A DNA stretch of 64,000 nt from Actinoallomurus purpureus (GCF_024055795.1 NZ_JAMXMY010000004.1:186001-250000), one strand, 5' to 3'; shown: positions 43,467 through 52,783, counted from the stretch's first letter. The notes: generated by a model not told the origin, from the sequence alone. A program made the numbers and translations.

Positions 43467-43501
43467 GGCATGGAACGACATTTGAACAACAGGAGGAGAC
43501 C

Positions 43502-44239
43502 GTGCAGCTGAAGACCGACCGTCCGGAGTTCCGAACCCGTGTCGACAAGTACCTCGACACGGCCATCGCGGACTTCTACGAGAAGATCCCCTTCGCACGT
43601 CACCAGCTCGAGGGCAAGGACATCCACCTCGACTACTACCGGCGGCACAACATCGAGACGATCCTGCGGCTCCGCCGCAAGCGCACGATCGACGCGCTCG
43701 CCATCCGGTACTTCACCAAGGTCGACCCGGTCGCCGCCAAGGCCTGGGCGCACTACACCGACGACGAGATGCTGCACGACCGGCTGTTCGCCGCGGACCT
43801 GGAGAAGGTCGGCGTGTCGAAGGAGCAGATCTACTCGACCGAGCCGCTGCTCTCGACCAAGCTCCTCACCGGGTACCTGGAGTACGGCATCGAGTACGAG
43901 GGCACCCCGCTCGCCCTGCTCGTGAGCGTCTACTTCGTCGAGTACGTGACGACGCGCACCCAGCCGCACTGGCTGGACAACCTGGAGAAGCGGCTCGGCA
44001 AGGAGAAGATCAAGGGTCAGCGCGCCCATGTCGGGACGGACCTGGACGACCACCACGACGACTTCGTCTGGACCGTTCTCGAGACGATGGTCAAGACCGA
44101 GGCCGACGAGGAGAAGGCGCTGCTGCACCTTCAGGACATCTCTCGTCTCTGGCAGATGTACTTCCTCGAGCTGTACAAGATGACCGTCGACGAGAAGGCG
44201 TCGATCGAGCTGCCGGATCCGGTGATGATCCCCGCGTGA
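43502..44239 (+). CDS. Haem-oxygenase-like di-iron oxidase (HDO superfamily)
   Basis: A 245-residue all-helical protein of the TENA/PqqC/haem-oxygenase fold. Likely iron ligands: E89 and H92 in DDEMLHDRLF (E-x2-H), E147 in VYFVEYVT, and H176, D180 and H184 in AHVGTDLDDHHDDF (H-x3-D-x3-H). This is the signature of haem-oxygenase-like di-iron oxidases such as UndA, SznF, BesC and CADD, which carry out N-oxygenation, desaturation, C-C cleavage or similar chemistry. A GTG start with AGGAGGAGAC upstream. Surrounded by amino-acid and peptide enzymes, it is the best candidate for the key oxidative step. The product chemistry cannot be predicted. Confidence 0.82.
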   Translation: MQLKTDRPEFRTRVDKYLDTAIADFYEKIPFARHQLEGKDIHLDYYRRHNIETILRLRRKRTIDALAIRYFTKVDPVAAKAWAHYTDDEMLHDRLFAADLEKVGVSKEQIYSTEPLLSTKLLTGYLEYGIEYEGTPLALLVSVYFVEYVTTRTQPHWLDNLEKRLGKEKIKGQRAHVGTDLDDHHDDFVWTVLETMVKTEADEEKALLHLQDISRLWQMYFLELYKMTVDEKASIELPDPVMIPA

Positions 44240-44273
44240 CCCCGACCCCCTCGACCGTCAGGAAGTGGACCCC

Positions 44274-45092
44274 ATGGCCGTGGCCGACACCGGCACCCTG
44301 GAGATCAGCAACCTGGCGCCGAGCCACGGCCTGGCACCCGACGTCGAGGAGTGGATCGTCGACGGCCTGACCGAGGCGCTGCCGGCGCTCCGGATGAGGT
44401 CGCTGTTCACCCTTCGGCGCGACATGCTCAGGGACGCCGACCTGATCACGCTCGCGGTCGAGACACCGCGCCGTTCGGTGGTCGGTGCACTGTCGTCACG
44501 ATGGTGCACCACACCGGCCGGTGGAGGGTTCCTGCACATCATGACCCAGTTCGTCGGCGAACGACGCCAGGGCGACGGCATCGCGTTCGCCGGCACGTGG
44601 GGGCGCCACATCGAGGGGATCTACGAGAGCACCTCAGAGTTCCCCGAGCTGTGGGTGCTGAAGACGTTCAACCCGATCGTCTACTGCGCGATGCGCGGCT
44701 TCACCCGAGTCCCCGATGTGGCGTTCTATCCCGACATCTACGCGGAGCGGCAGGACCCGCGCATCGTACGGACGGCCGAGCGGGTGGCCGCGATCGCCGC
44801 CCCGGGCCATACGTTCGTTCCCTCGACGGGCATCATCCGGGGCGCCGGCGAGCCCGCAGACTTGTATCCGTGGCTGCCGGAGTCGAGGGACGAGAAGGTC
44901 AACGACTACTTCGCCGCCACCACCCTGCCCGGCGACCGGATGCTGTGCATGCTCAGCATCCCGACACCGGAGGCGGCCGAGACGATCCTCCGGATGTTCG
45001 GCCTGACGCCGACGACACCGCAGGTCCGCCTGGCACGGTCGATGCTCGGTGACCCCGCACCCGCTCCGGCGGGCCGCAGAGACGGAGAATGA
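44274..45092 (+). CDS. GNAT-like N-acyltransferase
   Basis: A 272-residue protein with a GNAT-like pattern: VVGALSSRWCTT and FLHIMTQFVGERRQGDGIAFAGTWGRHI may form the acyl-CoA-binding strand and loop, and LWVLKTFNPIVYCAMRGFTRVPDV resembles the C-terminal GNAT segment. The match is moderate and no N-myristoyl-like or double-GNAT layout is obvious. It has no neighbour-independent assignment. The stop overlaps the next start (ATGA), so it is coupled to the iron-dependent dehydrogenase and belongs to the peptide operon. It might acylate an amine intermediate; this is inference. Confidence 0.5.
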   Translation: MAVADTGTLEISNLAPSHGLAPDVEEWIVDGLTEALPALRMRSLFTLRRDMLRDADLITLAVETPRRSVVGALSSRWCTTPAGGGFLHIMTQFVGERRQGDGIAFAGTWGRHIEGIYESTSEFPELWVLKTFNPIVYCAMRGFTRVPDVAFYPDIYAERQDPRIVRTAERVAAIAAPGHTFVPSTGIIRGAGEPADLYPWLPESRDEKVNDYFAATTLPGDRMLCMLSIPTPEAAETILRMFGLTPTTPQVRLARSMLGDPAPAPAGRRDGE

Positions 45093-46405
45093 TGGACGGC
45101 TGGGCGACCCATCGGGACGGCACCCTCTACCCGCACGAGACGGTCATCACCTGGCAGGCGCCGCCGATCCGCATCGGCGCGGGCGCGACCGCCGAGATCG
45201 GGTACGAGCTGAGCCGGCTCGGCGTCGGCTCCGTCCTGATCGTCACCGACCCGAACGTCGCCCGCGTCGGGCCCGTACGGCGCGTACGCGAGCTGGTCGA
45301 GCAGGCGGGGATCGAGGCCACCGTTTTCGACGAGGTGCGGGTCGAGCCGTCCGACCAGGGGTGTGAGGAGGCCGCCCGCAAGCTGGCCGACCGGCCGGTG
45401 GACGGCTATGTCGCGGTGGGCGGCGGCAGTTCGATCGACACGGCGAAGGTGCTCAACCTCCTGCACAGCCATCCCGACATCCCGCTGCGCGACTACCTGA
45501 ACAAGCCGATCGGCGCCGGCCGGACGATCCCGGGCGTCCTCAAGCCGCTGGTGGCCATGCCCACCACGGCCGGGAGCGGCAGCGAGTGCACCGCGATGGT
45601 CGCGCTCGGCATCACCGACCTGCGGGTGAAGACCGGGATCAGCGACCTGCGGCTACGCCCGTCGGCCTCCATCATCGACCCGCTGAACACCCTCACCATG
45701 CCGCCCGCGGTGGCGGCCGCCTCCGGGTACGACGTCCTGACGCACGCCTGCGAGTCGTACACCGCCCGCGCGTACGACCAGCGCCCGCCGTACCCGTCCC
45801 CGGCCGGCCGGCCGATCTACATCGGGGCCAATCCGATCAGCGACGTGTGGGCGGAGAAGGCCCTCGCGCTGATCGGGACGTACTTCCGGCGGTCGGTGCT
45901 GAACGCCCTCGACGTGGAGGCGCGCACCGCGATGAGCCAGGCGGCCGCCTACGCGGGGATGGGCTTCGGCAACGCGGGGACCCACATCCCGCACGCCTGC
46001 GCCTACCCCATCGCCGGAATGGTCACCGAGTACCGGCCTCGGGACTACATCGTCGACCACCCGCTCGTGCCGCACGGCGAGTCGGTGATCGCCACCGCGC
46101 CCGCGGCGTTCGAGTTCACCTACCCGGCCTCGCCGGAGCGTCATCTGCGCGCCGCCGAGCTGCTCGGCGCGTCGACGGCGGGCGTGACCGTACGGAACGG
46201 CGCGGACCTGCTCCCGCAGACGATCCTGGACATCATGCGGGACACCGGAGGGCCGAACGGTGTCGGCTCCTTCGGCTACGAGACACGGGACATCCCCCTC
46301 CTGGTCGACGGCGCGGCCAAGCAGCAGCGTCTGCTCGTCGGATGCCCGCGCGACGTCACCGCCGACGACCTGACCCGGATCTTCCACGCGTCGATGAAGT
46401 ATTGA
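45089..46405 (+). CDS. Iron-containing alcohol dehydrogenase, hydroxyacid-oxoacid transhydrogenase type
   Basis: A 438-residue group III alcohol dehydrogenase. NAD-binding GGGSSIDTAK and AMPTTAGSGSECT are typical, the metal-binding histidines are in VLTHACESYTAR, GNAGTHIPHACAYPI and VPHGESV, and the length and insert (YRPRDYIVDHPLVPHGE) fit the ADHFE1-like hydroxyacid-oxoacid transhydrogenases. Those interconvert 4-hydroxybutyrate and 2-oxoglutarate with succinic semialdehyde and 2-hydroxyglutarate. Here it may act on a related C4 hydroxy acid or alcohol, for example one made from aspartate semialdehyde. The start overlaps the previous stop. Confidence 0.85.
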   Translation: MMDGWATHRDGTLYPHETVITWQAPPIRIGAGATAEIGYELSRLGVGSVLIVTDPNVARVGPVRRVRELVEQAGIEATVFDEVRVEPSDQGCEEAARKLADRPVDGYVAVGGGSSIDTAKVLNLLHSHPDIPLRDYLNKPIGAGRTIPGVLKPLVAMPTTAGSGSECTAMVALGITDLRVKTGISDLRLRPSASIIDPLNTLTMPPAVAAASGYDVLTHACESYTARAYDQRPPYPSPAGRPIYIGANPISDVWAEKALALIGTYFRRSVLNALDVEARTAMSQAAAYAGMGFGNAGTHIPHACAYPIAGMVTEYRPRDYIVDHPLVPHGESVIATAPAAFEFTYPASPERHLRAAELLGASTAGVTVRNGADLLPQTILDIMRDTGGPNGVGSFGYETRDIPLLVDGAAKQQRLLVGCPRDVTADDLTRIFHASMKY

Positions 46406-46500
46406 CCTTCGGCCCATAACGAGACCGGGCCTGAGGTTGACACCGGGACCGTTCTCCGGGCTCATGGGAGTACCGAAAGATCGCCCATAGGAGACGGCCC

Positions 46501-47958
46501 ATGTCCGTGGCACCTCAGGTACGGCAAGCGCTCATCGGCGGTAAACCCGTGGAGACCGATGACAGCATCGACGTTCTGAACCCCTCGACCGGTGAAGTGT
46601 GCGCGCGCACGGTCCGAGGTGGTTCGCAGGAGATCGACCTGGCGGTCGCCTCGGCGCGAGACGCCTTCGAGGACGGCTGGCGGCACGTCTCCGCGGCCGA
46701 CCGCGCGACGCTCTGCCGGCGGATCGCCGACGCGATCCGCGACCACCGCACCGAACTCGCCGAGCTGGAGACGCTCGACACCGGCAAGCCGCTGTCCCAG
46801 GCGTTCGTCGACGCGGACGCCGCGGCGCGCTACTTCGACTTCTACGCCGGATGCGTCGAGGCGCTGTTCGGCGACACGCTGTTCTCCCAGCCCGACGTGG
46901 TCGCGTACACGCTGCTGGAGCCGTACGGCGTGTGCGGCCACATCATCCCGTGGAACTACCCGATGCAGGTGGTCGCGCGGACCATCGCCCCCGCGCTGGC
47001 CGCCGGGAACACCTGCGTGCTCAAGCCGGCGGAGGACGCTCCCCTGACGCCGATGCGCATCGCGGAGCTGGCCCTGGAGGCCGGGCTCCCGCCCGGAGTG
47101 TTCAACGTCGTCCCGGGGTACGGCGAGGAAGCCGGGGCGGCGCTGGTGGCCCATCCCGGCGTCGACCATCTGGCCTTCACCGGCTCGCGCGAGGTGGGCA
47201 CCCTGGTGATGGCCGGGGCGGCCGCCAACATCGTCCCGGTGACACTGGAGCTGGGCGGGAAGTCACCGCACCTGGTCTTCCCCGACTTCGATCCGGGCCA
47301 GGCCATCCCGCTGATCGTCTCGTCCATCACCGAGCACGCCGGCCAGAACTGCTCGGCGGGATCCCGTCTGCTCGTGCACGAGACGGTGTACGAAGCGACG
47401 GTCGACGCGCTCGCCGCGGCGTTCGAGCGCATGTCGATCGGGCCCGGCCGGACCGACCCGGACCTCGGCCCTCTCATCTCCGCCAAGCAGCGGGACCGCG
47501 TGCTCGGCTACATCGAGCAGGGCAAGAAGGACGGCCGCGTCGTCACCGGCGGAGGGCCGCCGGACGATCCCGAGCTGGCCGGCGGATTCTTCGTGCGGCC
47601 CACCATCTTCGACGAGATCCCGCACGACTCGCGCACCGTGCAGGAGGAGATCTTCGGACCCGTGCTGTGCGCCATCCCCTTCCGGGACACCGCGCACGCC
47701 GTCGAGCTGGCCAATCGCACGTCGTACGGGCTGAGCGCCGGTGTGTGGACCCGCGATGTCGGCCTGGCACACCATCTGGTGCGGGAACTCCGCGCGGGCC
47801 AGGTCTTCGTCAACAATTACAGTGCCGCGGGCGCGGTGGAACTCCCGTTCGGCGGGTACAAGCGGTCCGGATTCGGCCGGGAGAAGGGTTTTGAAGCGCT
47901 CCGGGAGTACTCCCAGTGCAAGGCCGTCGCGGTACGGGTGGGGTCGCCCGAAGCGTAG
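46501..47958 (+). CDS. Aldehyde dehydrogenase
   Basis: A 485-residue NAD(P)-dependent aldehyde dehydrogenase. Motifs: PWNYPMQVVARTIAPALAAGN, FTGSREVG, the general base in LELGGKSPHLVF, the catalytic Cys in AGQNCSAGSRLLVHE, and EEIFGPVLCAIPF. The sequence is of the betaine-/aminobutyraldehyde-/succinic-semialdehyde dehydrogenase type. ATAGGAGACGGCCC precedes the ATG. A 95-bp gap with a TTGACA box near 46438 separates it from the iron dehydrogenase, so it may have an extra promoter. With the previous gene it could oxidise a C4 alcohol to an acid via the aldehyde. Confidence 0.9.
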   Translation: MSVAPQVRQALIGGKPVETDDSIDVLNPSTGEVCARTVRGGSQEIDLAVASARDAFEDGWRHVSAADRATLCRRIADAIRDHRTELAELETLDTGKPLSQAFVDADAAARYFDFYAGCVEALFGDTLFSQPDVVAYTLLEPYGVCGHIIPWNYPMQVVARTIAPALAAGNTCVLKPAEDAPLTPMRIAELALEAGLPPGVFNVVPGYGEEAGAALVAHPGVDHLAFTGSREVGTLVMAGAAANIVPVTLELGGKSPHLVFPDFDPGQAIPLIVSSITEHAGQNCSAGSRLLVHETVYEATVDALAAAFERMSIGPGRTDPDLGPLISAKQRDRVLGYIEQGKKDGRVVTGGGPPDDPELAGGFFVRPTIFDEIPHDSRTVQEEIFGPVLCAIPFRDTAHAVELANRTSYGLSAGVWTRDVGLAHHLVRELRAGQVFVNNYSAAGAVELPFGGYKRSGFGREKGFEALREYSQCKAVAVRVGSPEA

Positions 47959-47974
47959 GACTTGACAGCGGAAC

Positions 47975-48535
47975 CTAACGCGCGTGCGCCTTCCGATATT
48001 GCCGCACCTTGTGGCGATTGCCGCAGGCCTTCATGTCACACCACTGGCGCTGTCCGGGGCGTGACGTGTCGACGAACATCAGCGAGCAGTCGGAAAAGGC
48101 GCATTCGCGGACCCGTTCGAGCCAGGGGCCGGTCAGCAGATCGATGGCGTCCCGCGCCACGGTCGCCAGGCCGGCCTCCACGGTGCGGGCGGAGCGCAGC
48201 GTGACCGATCGGGCGTCCGGTGACAGCTCGGGGGCGAAGTCGGGGTGCACCGCCCAGGAGTTGAGCAGCTCGACGTCGGAGCGTGCCGGCTTGGCCCTGG
48301 TCGCGGGATGAACGAGGCGGTGGACGGCCTCGCGAAGCGCGCGAGCGTCGTCGAGGCCGCGCGGCTGCGCCGGCAGGTCGGCCGGCAGGGACAGCGCCAG
48401 CCGGAACCAGCGCCCGAGGTCGGCCGGGACCGCGAGGCGCTCAACGGGCTCCCGATAACGCCCACCCAGCGTGGCGGCGAAATCGAGACAGAGCCGACCG
48501 CCACGAAATCTGAAGTCGAACTTGTCCTGCGGCAA
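47975..48535 (-). CDS. CGNR zinc-finger/ABATE-domain regulator
   Basis: A 186-residue protein with an N-terminal ABATE stress-binding-like domain (GGRLCLDFAATLGGR...) and a C-terminal CGNR zinc finger (VRECAFSDCSLMFVDTS..., then RQWCDMKACGNRHKVRQYR: C-x4-C and C-x4-C-GNR). Such proteins are usually autoregulating transcription factors. The TTG start is uncertain. It converges on the aldehyde dehydrogenase and diverges from the methyltransferase, so it could control the latter. The palindrome GTCTAGAC (48557-48564) just upstream is a possible operator. Confidence 0.82.
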   Translation of the reverse strand: MPQDKFDFRFRGGRLCLDFAATLGGRYREPVERLAVPADLGRWFRLALSLPADLPAQPRGLDDARALREAVHRLVHPATRAKPARSDVELLNSWAVHPDFAPELSPDARSVTLRSARTVEAGLATVARDAIDLLTGPWLERVRECAFSDCSLMFVDTSRPGQRQWCDMKACGNRHKVRQYRKAHAR

Positions 48536-48929
48536 TTCTCATCAGCTCCGAACCCAGTCTAGACAACCATCGGCCCCCGCGAGCGTTTATCACTAAGTCT
48601 AATGGCTTCATCGGGTGCCCGAAACAGCGTGACTCTCCGTCGAAAGATCACTTGGCGCCGGCCGACGCCTGCTCGCGATGACTCTCTCGACGCCGCCGCC
48701 CACCGGTATCCCCGCAGGTGATCGGCGCATAAATGGCAGTTACGGCGCCAATTCGGCCATGGTCGGCTCACGGCTCCGAGACGTCGAGAAGCCGCCGCCA
48801 TACCTCAAAAACGGCGGCCGAACAAGACATCTAACCGAGATCAGCTTTACCAAAAACGCGTCTGGTCAACCGGGCTTTCGGTCAATAAAATCCGTAGAGC
48901 ACTCGAAATTATCGGTGACCGGAGGACAA
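48536..48929. other. Divergent regulatory gap
   Basis: About 390 bp, clearly AT-richer than its surroundings toward 48800-48925, between the CGNR regulator and the methyltransferase. A frame continuous with the methyltransferase runs through part of it but has no homology or ribosome binding site. GTCTAGAC (48557-48564) is a possible operator. Confidence 0.45.
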
Positions 48930-49952
48930 ATGTCCGCTGAGAAGAACGGTGTCTTCGTACCCGGCAACGACCTTCGAGCACAGCTGGAACAGCTGCGCCG
49001 CCATTCGCCGGACGTCTTCCGGCGCATCGACCTGGCCCGCGTCGAATCATGGGAGTGGGACCGCACGCAGGGCGACTCCCATCGGGACGACTTCGATGCC
49101 GACGCCGCGGGCGGCAGGGGCTCGAGCTACGTCCGCGCGCAGCTGGCCAATGTGGACGCCCGCGCCCACGGGATCGGCCGGCTGATGGAGCTGATGCGGC
49201 CGACCCCCGTCAAGCGCGGCGCGGCCGGCCGTCGCACGATCGTCGATCTGCTGGGCGGCAACGGCCTGGTGCGGCAGGTCTGCGCGCGCCTCGGCATCGA
49301 CGACGTCGAAGTGGTGACCTGTGACGCCTCCCCGCACATGGTGGAGACCGCGTGGGCCGCGGGCATTCCGGCGCTGCTCCAGCGTGCCGAGCGGCAGCTC
49401 TTCCAGTCGGAGTCCGTCGAGGGAGTGCTGCTGGCCTACGGCAGCCACCACATTCCTCCGGCGGATCGGGGCTCCGTCGTCAACGACGCCTACCGGGTCC
49501 TCCGGCAGGGTGGAACGTTCCTGCTCCACGACTTCCAAACCGGCTCCCCGATGGACACGTGGTTCACGACGATCGTCCATCCCTATTCGCAGACCGGGCA
49601 CGAGTTCGATCACTTCACCGGCGACGAGATCGAGGAATATCTACTCAAAGCAGGATTCGACGCTTACGAGGTGATCGAAATCGACGACCCGTATACCGCG
49701 ACCGCGCCCTCGCCCGAGGTGGCCGAGCGCAACCTCGGTGAATATCTCGTGAACATGTACGGCCTTTGCAAGAAAGAAGCCGAGCTCGGCGTGGAGGGGG
49801 CGTCCCGCTGGGCCGTGGGGGAGGCCAAGCGGATCTTCCACTATGACGACGGCGAGCCGTTGCACAGCACCATGGAATATGTCGACGACCTCGGCGCCTG
49901 GGAGCTGACGATCCCGCGCAAAGCACTGGTCGGGGTCGGCCGGAAGCTCTGA
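48930..49952 (+). CDS. SAM-dependent methyltransferase
   Basis: A 340-residue class I methyltransferase. The SAM-binding strand is TIVDLLGGNGLVRQVCARLG near residues 100-119, followed by VVTCDASPHMVE and, later, GVLLAYGSHHIPPADR and LRQGGTFLLHDFQ. The first 90 residues form a helical lid. The ATG has GGAGGACAA just before it, which decides the start. It is a single-gene unit between the CGNR regulator and a double terminator. The substrate is unknown; GSHHIPP and the C-terminal domain are reminiscent of methyltransferases acting on small molecules. Confidence 0.78.
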   Translation: MSAEKNGVFVPGNDLRAQLEQLRRHSPDVFRRIDLARVESWEWDRTQGDSHRDDFDADAAGGRGSSYVRAQLANVDARAHGIGRLMELMRPTPVKRGAAGRRTIVDLLGGNGLVRQVCARLGIDDVEVVTCDASPHMVETAWAAGIPALLQRAERQLFQSESVEGVLLAYGSHHIPPADRGSVVNDAYRVLRQGGTFLLHDFQTGSPMDTWFTTIVHPYSQTGHEFDHFTGDEIEEYLLKAGFDAYEVIEIDDPYTATAPSPEVAERNLGEYLVNMYGLCKKEAELGVEGASRWAVGEAKRIFHYDDGEPLHSTMEYVDDLGAWELTIPRKALVGVGRKL

Positions 49953-50049
49953 ACCGCGGCGCGCCGGCTCGCCCGGCCGTACGGCAGGCGGCCGCTCCGA
50001 GACCGGCTCGGACGCGGCTTCTCCGACCGCGCGGCGCGTTCCACCCGGC

Positions 50050-50093
50050 GTGGCCGCGCGCGGCCACGGCGTCCCCGTGACCGCGGGGACGCC
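50050..50093 (+). terminator. Tandem terminator hairpins
   Basis: GTGGCCGCG (50050-50058) / CGCGGCCAC (50059-50067) is followed at once by GGCGTCCCCG (50068-50077) / CGGGGACGCC (50084-50093). These close the methyltransferase unit and isolate the ATP-grasp operon. Confidence 0.7.
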
Positions 50094-50271
50094 CGACCGG
50101 TCCGGTGACCGAGGAGGGCGCTGGGTACCGCCTACTTTCGGCATTCGCCCCGCATGCGGGGTGTTGTCCCTCTACCGTGGCATGTAACCTCCCATAGTGG
50201 TTACCGTGGCGGGGGCTCCGATCCGGGGCCTGCCCCTCGCCGAACGCCCAGGCCGGACAACAAGGATCCCG

Positions 50272-51528
50272 ATGGACCGTTACGCCATTATCGTTGACGC
50301 TTATCACATCCCATTCGGAGACTCCCGGGGATTCGCCAGTGCCTTTCGCAAGCAAGGCATCGCACCGGTCGCCGTTATGAGCACTCCAGAGCCCATGGAG
50401 ACGTTTCTCCCGCGGTGGTTCCCCGAGGACTTCGCCGCCATCCACTACTACGATGGCGATTTCGAGAAACTCGTCGCGACGGTGAAGGGTTACGACCCGA
50501 TCTGCATCGTCCCCGGCCTCGAGCCCGGCGTCGAACTCGCCGGCGAACTGGTCGACGCCGTGCTCCCCGGCACCGGGAACCTGCCGGGGTCCTCCCCCGT
50601 CCACCGGGACAAGGCGCTCATGGCCAAGGCCCTCGAGACGGCCGACGTGCCCCGCATCCCGACGATCTGCTCCTCCGACCCGGAGGAGATCGCCACCTGG
50701 CTCAAGAGCAACGGCCTGGAGGACCGCCCGCTCGTCATCAAGCCCCCGAAGAGCAGCGGCGCCGAGGACGTCCGCCTCATCGAGGCGGGCCAGGACTGGC
50801 GGCCGTACTTCGACCGGCTGATCGGTTCCCTCAACCACTACGGCCAGACCAACGACAAGGTCATCATCCAGGAGTTCGCGGAGGGCACCGAGTACATCGT
50901 CGACCTGTACTCCGTGAACGGGCAGCACGGCCTGGTCGACGTCTGCGTCTACCAGAAGCGCACCAGGGACGGCGAGATCGGCATCTACGACGTCGCCGAC
51001 TTCCTGGCGCCGGACGACCCGGTCGTGGCGCCGCTCGCGGAGTACACCGCACAGGCCGCCCACGCGTGCGGCATCCGCAACGGCTCGACGCACGCGGAGG
51101 TCATGCTCACCCCCGACGGCCCGCGGCTGATCGAACTCGCGGCCCGTTACTCGGGGAGCTGCATGATGTTCTCCGGCGCGCTCGCGACCGGCGACAACCA
51201 GATCGACCGTACGGTCCGGCACTACGTCGACGGGGAGTTCCGGCCGTCGTTCGAGCTGGTCCGCGAGGTGCGGACGGTGTGGCTCGCCGCCGAGAGCGAC
51301 GGCGCCCTGCGCAACATGGACATCTTCGAGGAAGTGCGGGCCATGCCGTCGTTCTACGCCATGAGCCTGCCGGAGAACGGCAAGGTCGTCCCGCAGACCA
51401 CGGGGATGAGCACGAGTCTGGGCTGGATCATCCAGGGCGCGTCCGACTGGGACGCCATCGAGGCGGACTACCGCCGCATCCGGGAGCTGGAGCGCGACCT
51501 CGTCATCGAACCGGTGGCGGAGCGCTGA
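50272..51528 (+). CDS. ATP-grasp ligase 1
   Basis: A 418-residue ATP-grasp enzyme of the carboxylate-amine ligase type. The preATP part spans about 1-110. The ATP-grasp lobe carries VHRDKALMAKALETADVPR, the lysine strand PLVIKPPKSSGAEDVRLIE, VIIQEFAEGTEYIVDLYSV, and the metal-binding THAEVMLTPDGPRLIELAARYSG. Such enzymes join a carboxylate (via acyl phosphate) to an amine, forming dipeptides or amino-acid amides. AAGGATCCC precedes the ATG at 50272; a GTG 75 nt upstream is in frame but without homology. It leads an operon with two more ATP-grasp genes and an exporter. Confidence 0.85.
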   Translation: MDRYAIIVDAYHIPFGDSRGFASAFRKQGIAPVAVMSTPEPMETFLPRWFPEDFAAIHYYDGDFEKLVATVKGYDPICIVPGLEPGVELAGELVDAVLPGTGNLPGSSPVHRDKALMAKALETADVPRIPTICSSDPEEIATWLKSNGLEDRPLVIKPPKSSGAEDVRLIEAGQDWRPYFDRLIGSLNHYGQTNDKVIIQEFAEGTEYIVDLYSVNGQHGLVDVCVYQKRTRDGEIGIYDVADFLAPDDPVVAPLAEYTAQAAHACGIRNGSTHAEVMLTPDGPRLIELAARYSGSCMMFSGALATGDNQIDRTVRHYVDGEFRPSFELVREVRTVWLAAESDGALRNMDIFEEVRAMPSFYAMSLPENGKVVPQTTGMSTSLGWIIQGASDWDAIEADYRRIRELERDLVIEPVAER

Positions 51529-51538
51529 GAGGAACTTC

Positions 51539-52783
51539 ATGGCGACGCTCGTAATCGGCTGCGGAGTCAAGCTGATCAGCAGCCTGCAGGAGCAGCTGCC
51601 GGACGAGACCGTGGTGGTCATCGAACACCCGCAGGTGATCGAGCAGCGCGGCCTGCGGGAGAAGGTGAAGAGCCTGCCGACCGTCGAGGCGCTGGTGCCC
51701 GGCGACTACATCGACGAGTTCGATCCGCGCGCTCTCATCGCGTCGCTGCCGCCCGGCACCGTGATCGAGCGGGTGCTGTCGGCCATCGACGAGATGACGA
51801 CCGTCGGCGCGGCCCGCATCGCCGCGGAGCTCGGCCTGCCCGGTTCCGGCGTACGGGCGGCCGAGATCTTCCGCGACAAGCTGCTCCTGCGCGAGGTCAC
51901 CCACGCCGCCGGCATCCCCAACCCCCGCTGGCGCGAGGTGCACGACCTCGCCGAGCTGGAGGAGGCGGCGCGCGAGCTGGACGGCGACGGCCTGGTCCTC
52001 AAGCCGACCGGGCGGTCCGGCAGCCAGGGCGTCGTGCTCCTGGACCCCGGGGACGACCTGACCGAGGCGTGGGCGCACACGACGACGGCCGAGGGCCGCG
52101 TACGGCTCGACCCGCCGCCGTTCACGCGCTACCTCGTCGAGGAGCGGCTGCGCGGCTCGGAGGTCAGCGTCGAGTGCCTCGTGGCCGACGGAAAGGTCGT
52201 GTTCGGCAGCGTCACCGACAAGCGCGTCCTGCACGGCCGCCATCCGGTCGAGATCGGCCACGTGGTGCCCGCCGCGGTGGGCGCAACCGTCCGTAAGGAC
52301 CTGCTCGACGGGATGCAGGGGCTGGTCGACGCGACCGGCTTCGAGTTCGGCATCCTGCACTGCGAATGGATGGTCACCGCGACCGGCCCGGTGCTGATCG
52401 AGTGCGCCGGGCGGCTGGCCGGCGACCGCATCACGGACCTGGTCAAGCTCGCCTACGACCTGCCGCTCCTCGGCGTGTACGCCTCGCTGATGGGCCGTGA
52501 CGGGCCGGTCGGCGAGATCCCGGACACGGCCGGGCGAGCGGCCGCGGTCATGTTCCTCACGGGCACACCGGGGGTGGTGGAGAGCGTCACCGGCGTGGCC
52601 GAGGCGGCCGCCGCGCCCGGCGTCCAGGCCGCCGCGGTCACCGTCGCCGCCGGGGACCACGTCACCGAACCGCGGGCCTCCCGCGACCGGATCGGCCACG
52701 TCATGGCGGTCGGCGACGACGCCGAACAGGCATGGGAGCGCGTCGAAGGCGCCGCCCGCCTGATCCGGGTCACGGTCCGGTGA
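51539..52783 (+). CDS. ATP-grasp ligase 2
   Basis: A 414-residue ATP-grasp enzyme, only distantly similar to the first. Visible motifs: FRDKLLLREVTHAAGIPNPRW, LVLKPTGRSGSQGVVLL, YLVEERLRGSEVSVECLV, and the metal/ATP-binding LHCEWMVTATGPVLIECAGRLAGD. A dedicated N-terminal substrate domain occupies roughly the first 100 residues. It starts 10 bp after ligase 1 with GAGAGGAACTTC before the ATG and overlaps the MFS gene at its 3' end. It probably makes the second amide bond in the pathway. Confidence 0.85.
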   Translation: MATLVIGCGVKLISSLQEQLPDETVVVIEHPQVIEQRGLREKVKSLPTVEALVPGDYIDEFDPRALIASLPPGTVIERVLSAIDEMTTVGAARIAAELGLPGSGVRAAEIFRDKLLLREVTHAAGIPNPRWREVHDLAELEEAARELDGDGLVLKPTGRSGSQGVVLLDPGDDLTEAWAHTTTAEGRVRLDPPPFTRYLVEERLRGSEVSVECLVADGKVVFGSVTDKRVLHGRHPVEIGHVVPAAVGATVRKDLLDGMQGLVDATGFEFGILHCEWMVTATGPVLIECAGRLAGDRITDLVKLAYDLPLLGVYASLMGRDGPVGEIPDTAGRAAAVMFLTGTPGVVESVTGVAEAAAAPGVQAAAVTVAAGDHVTEPRASRDRIGHVMAVGDDAEQAWERVEGAARLIRVTVR

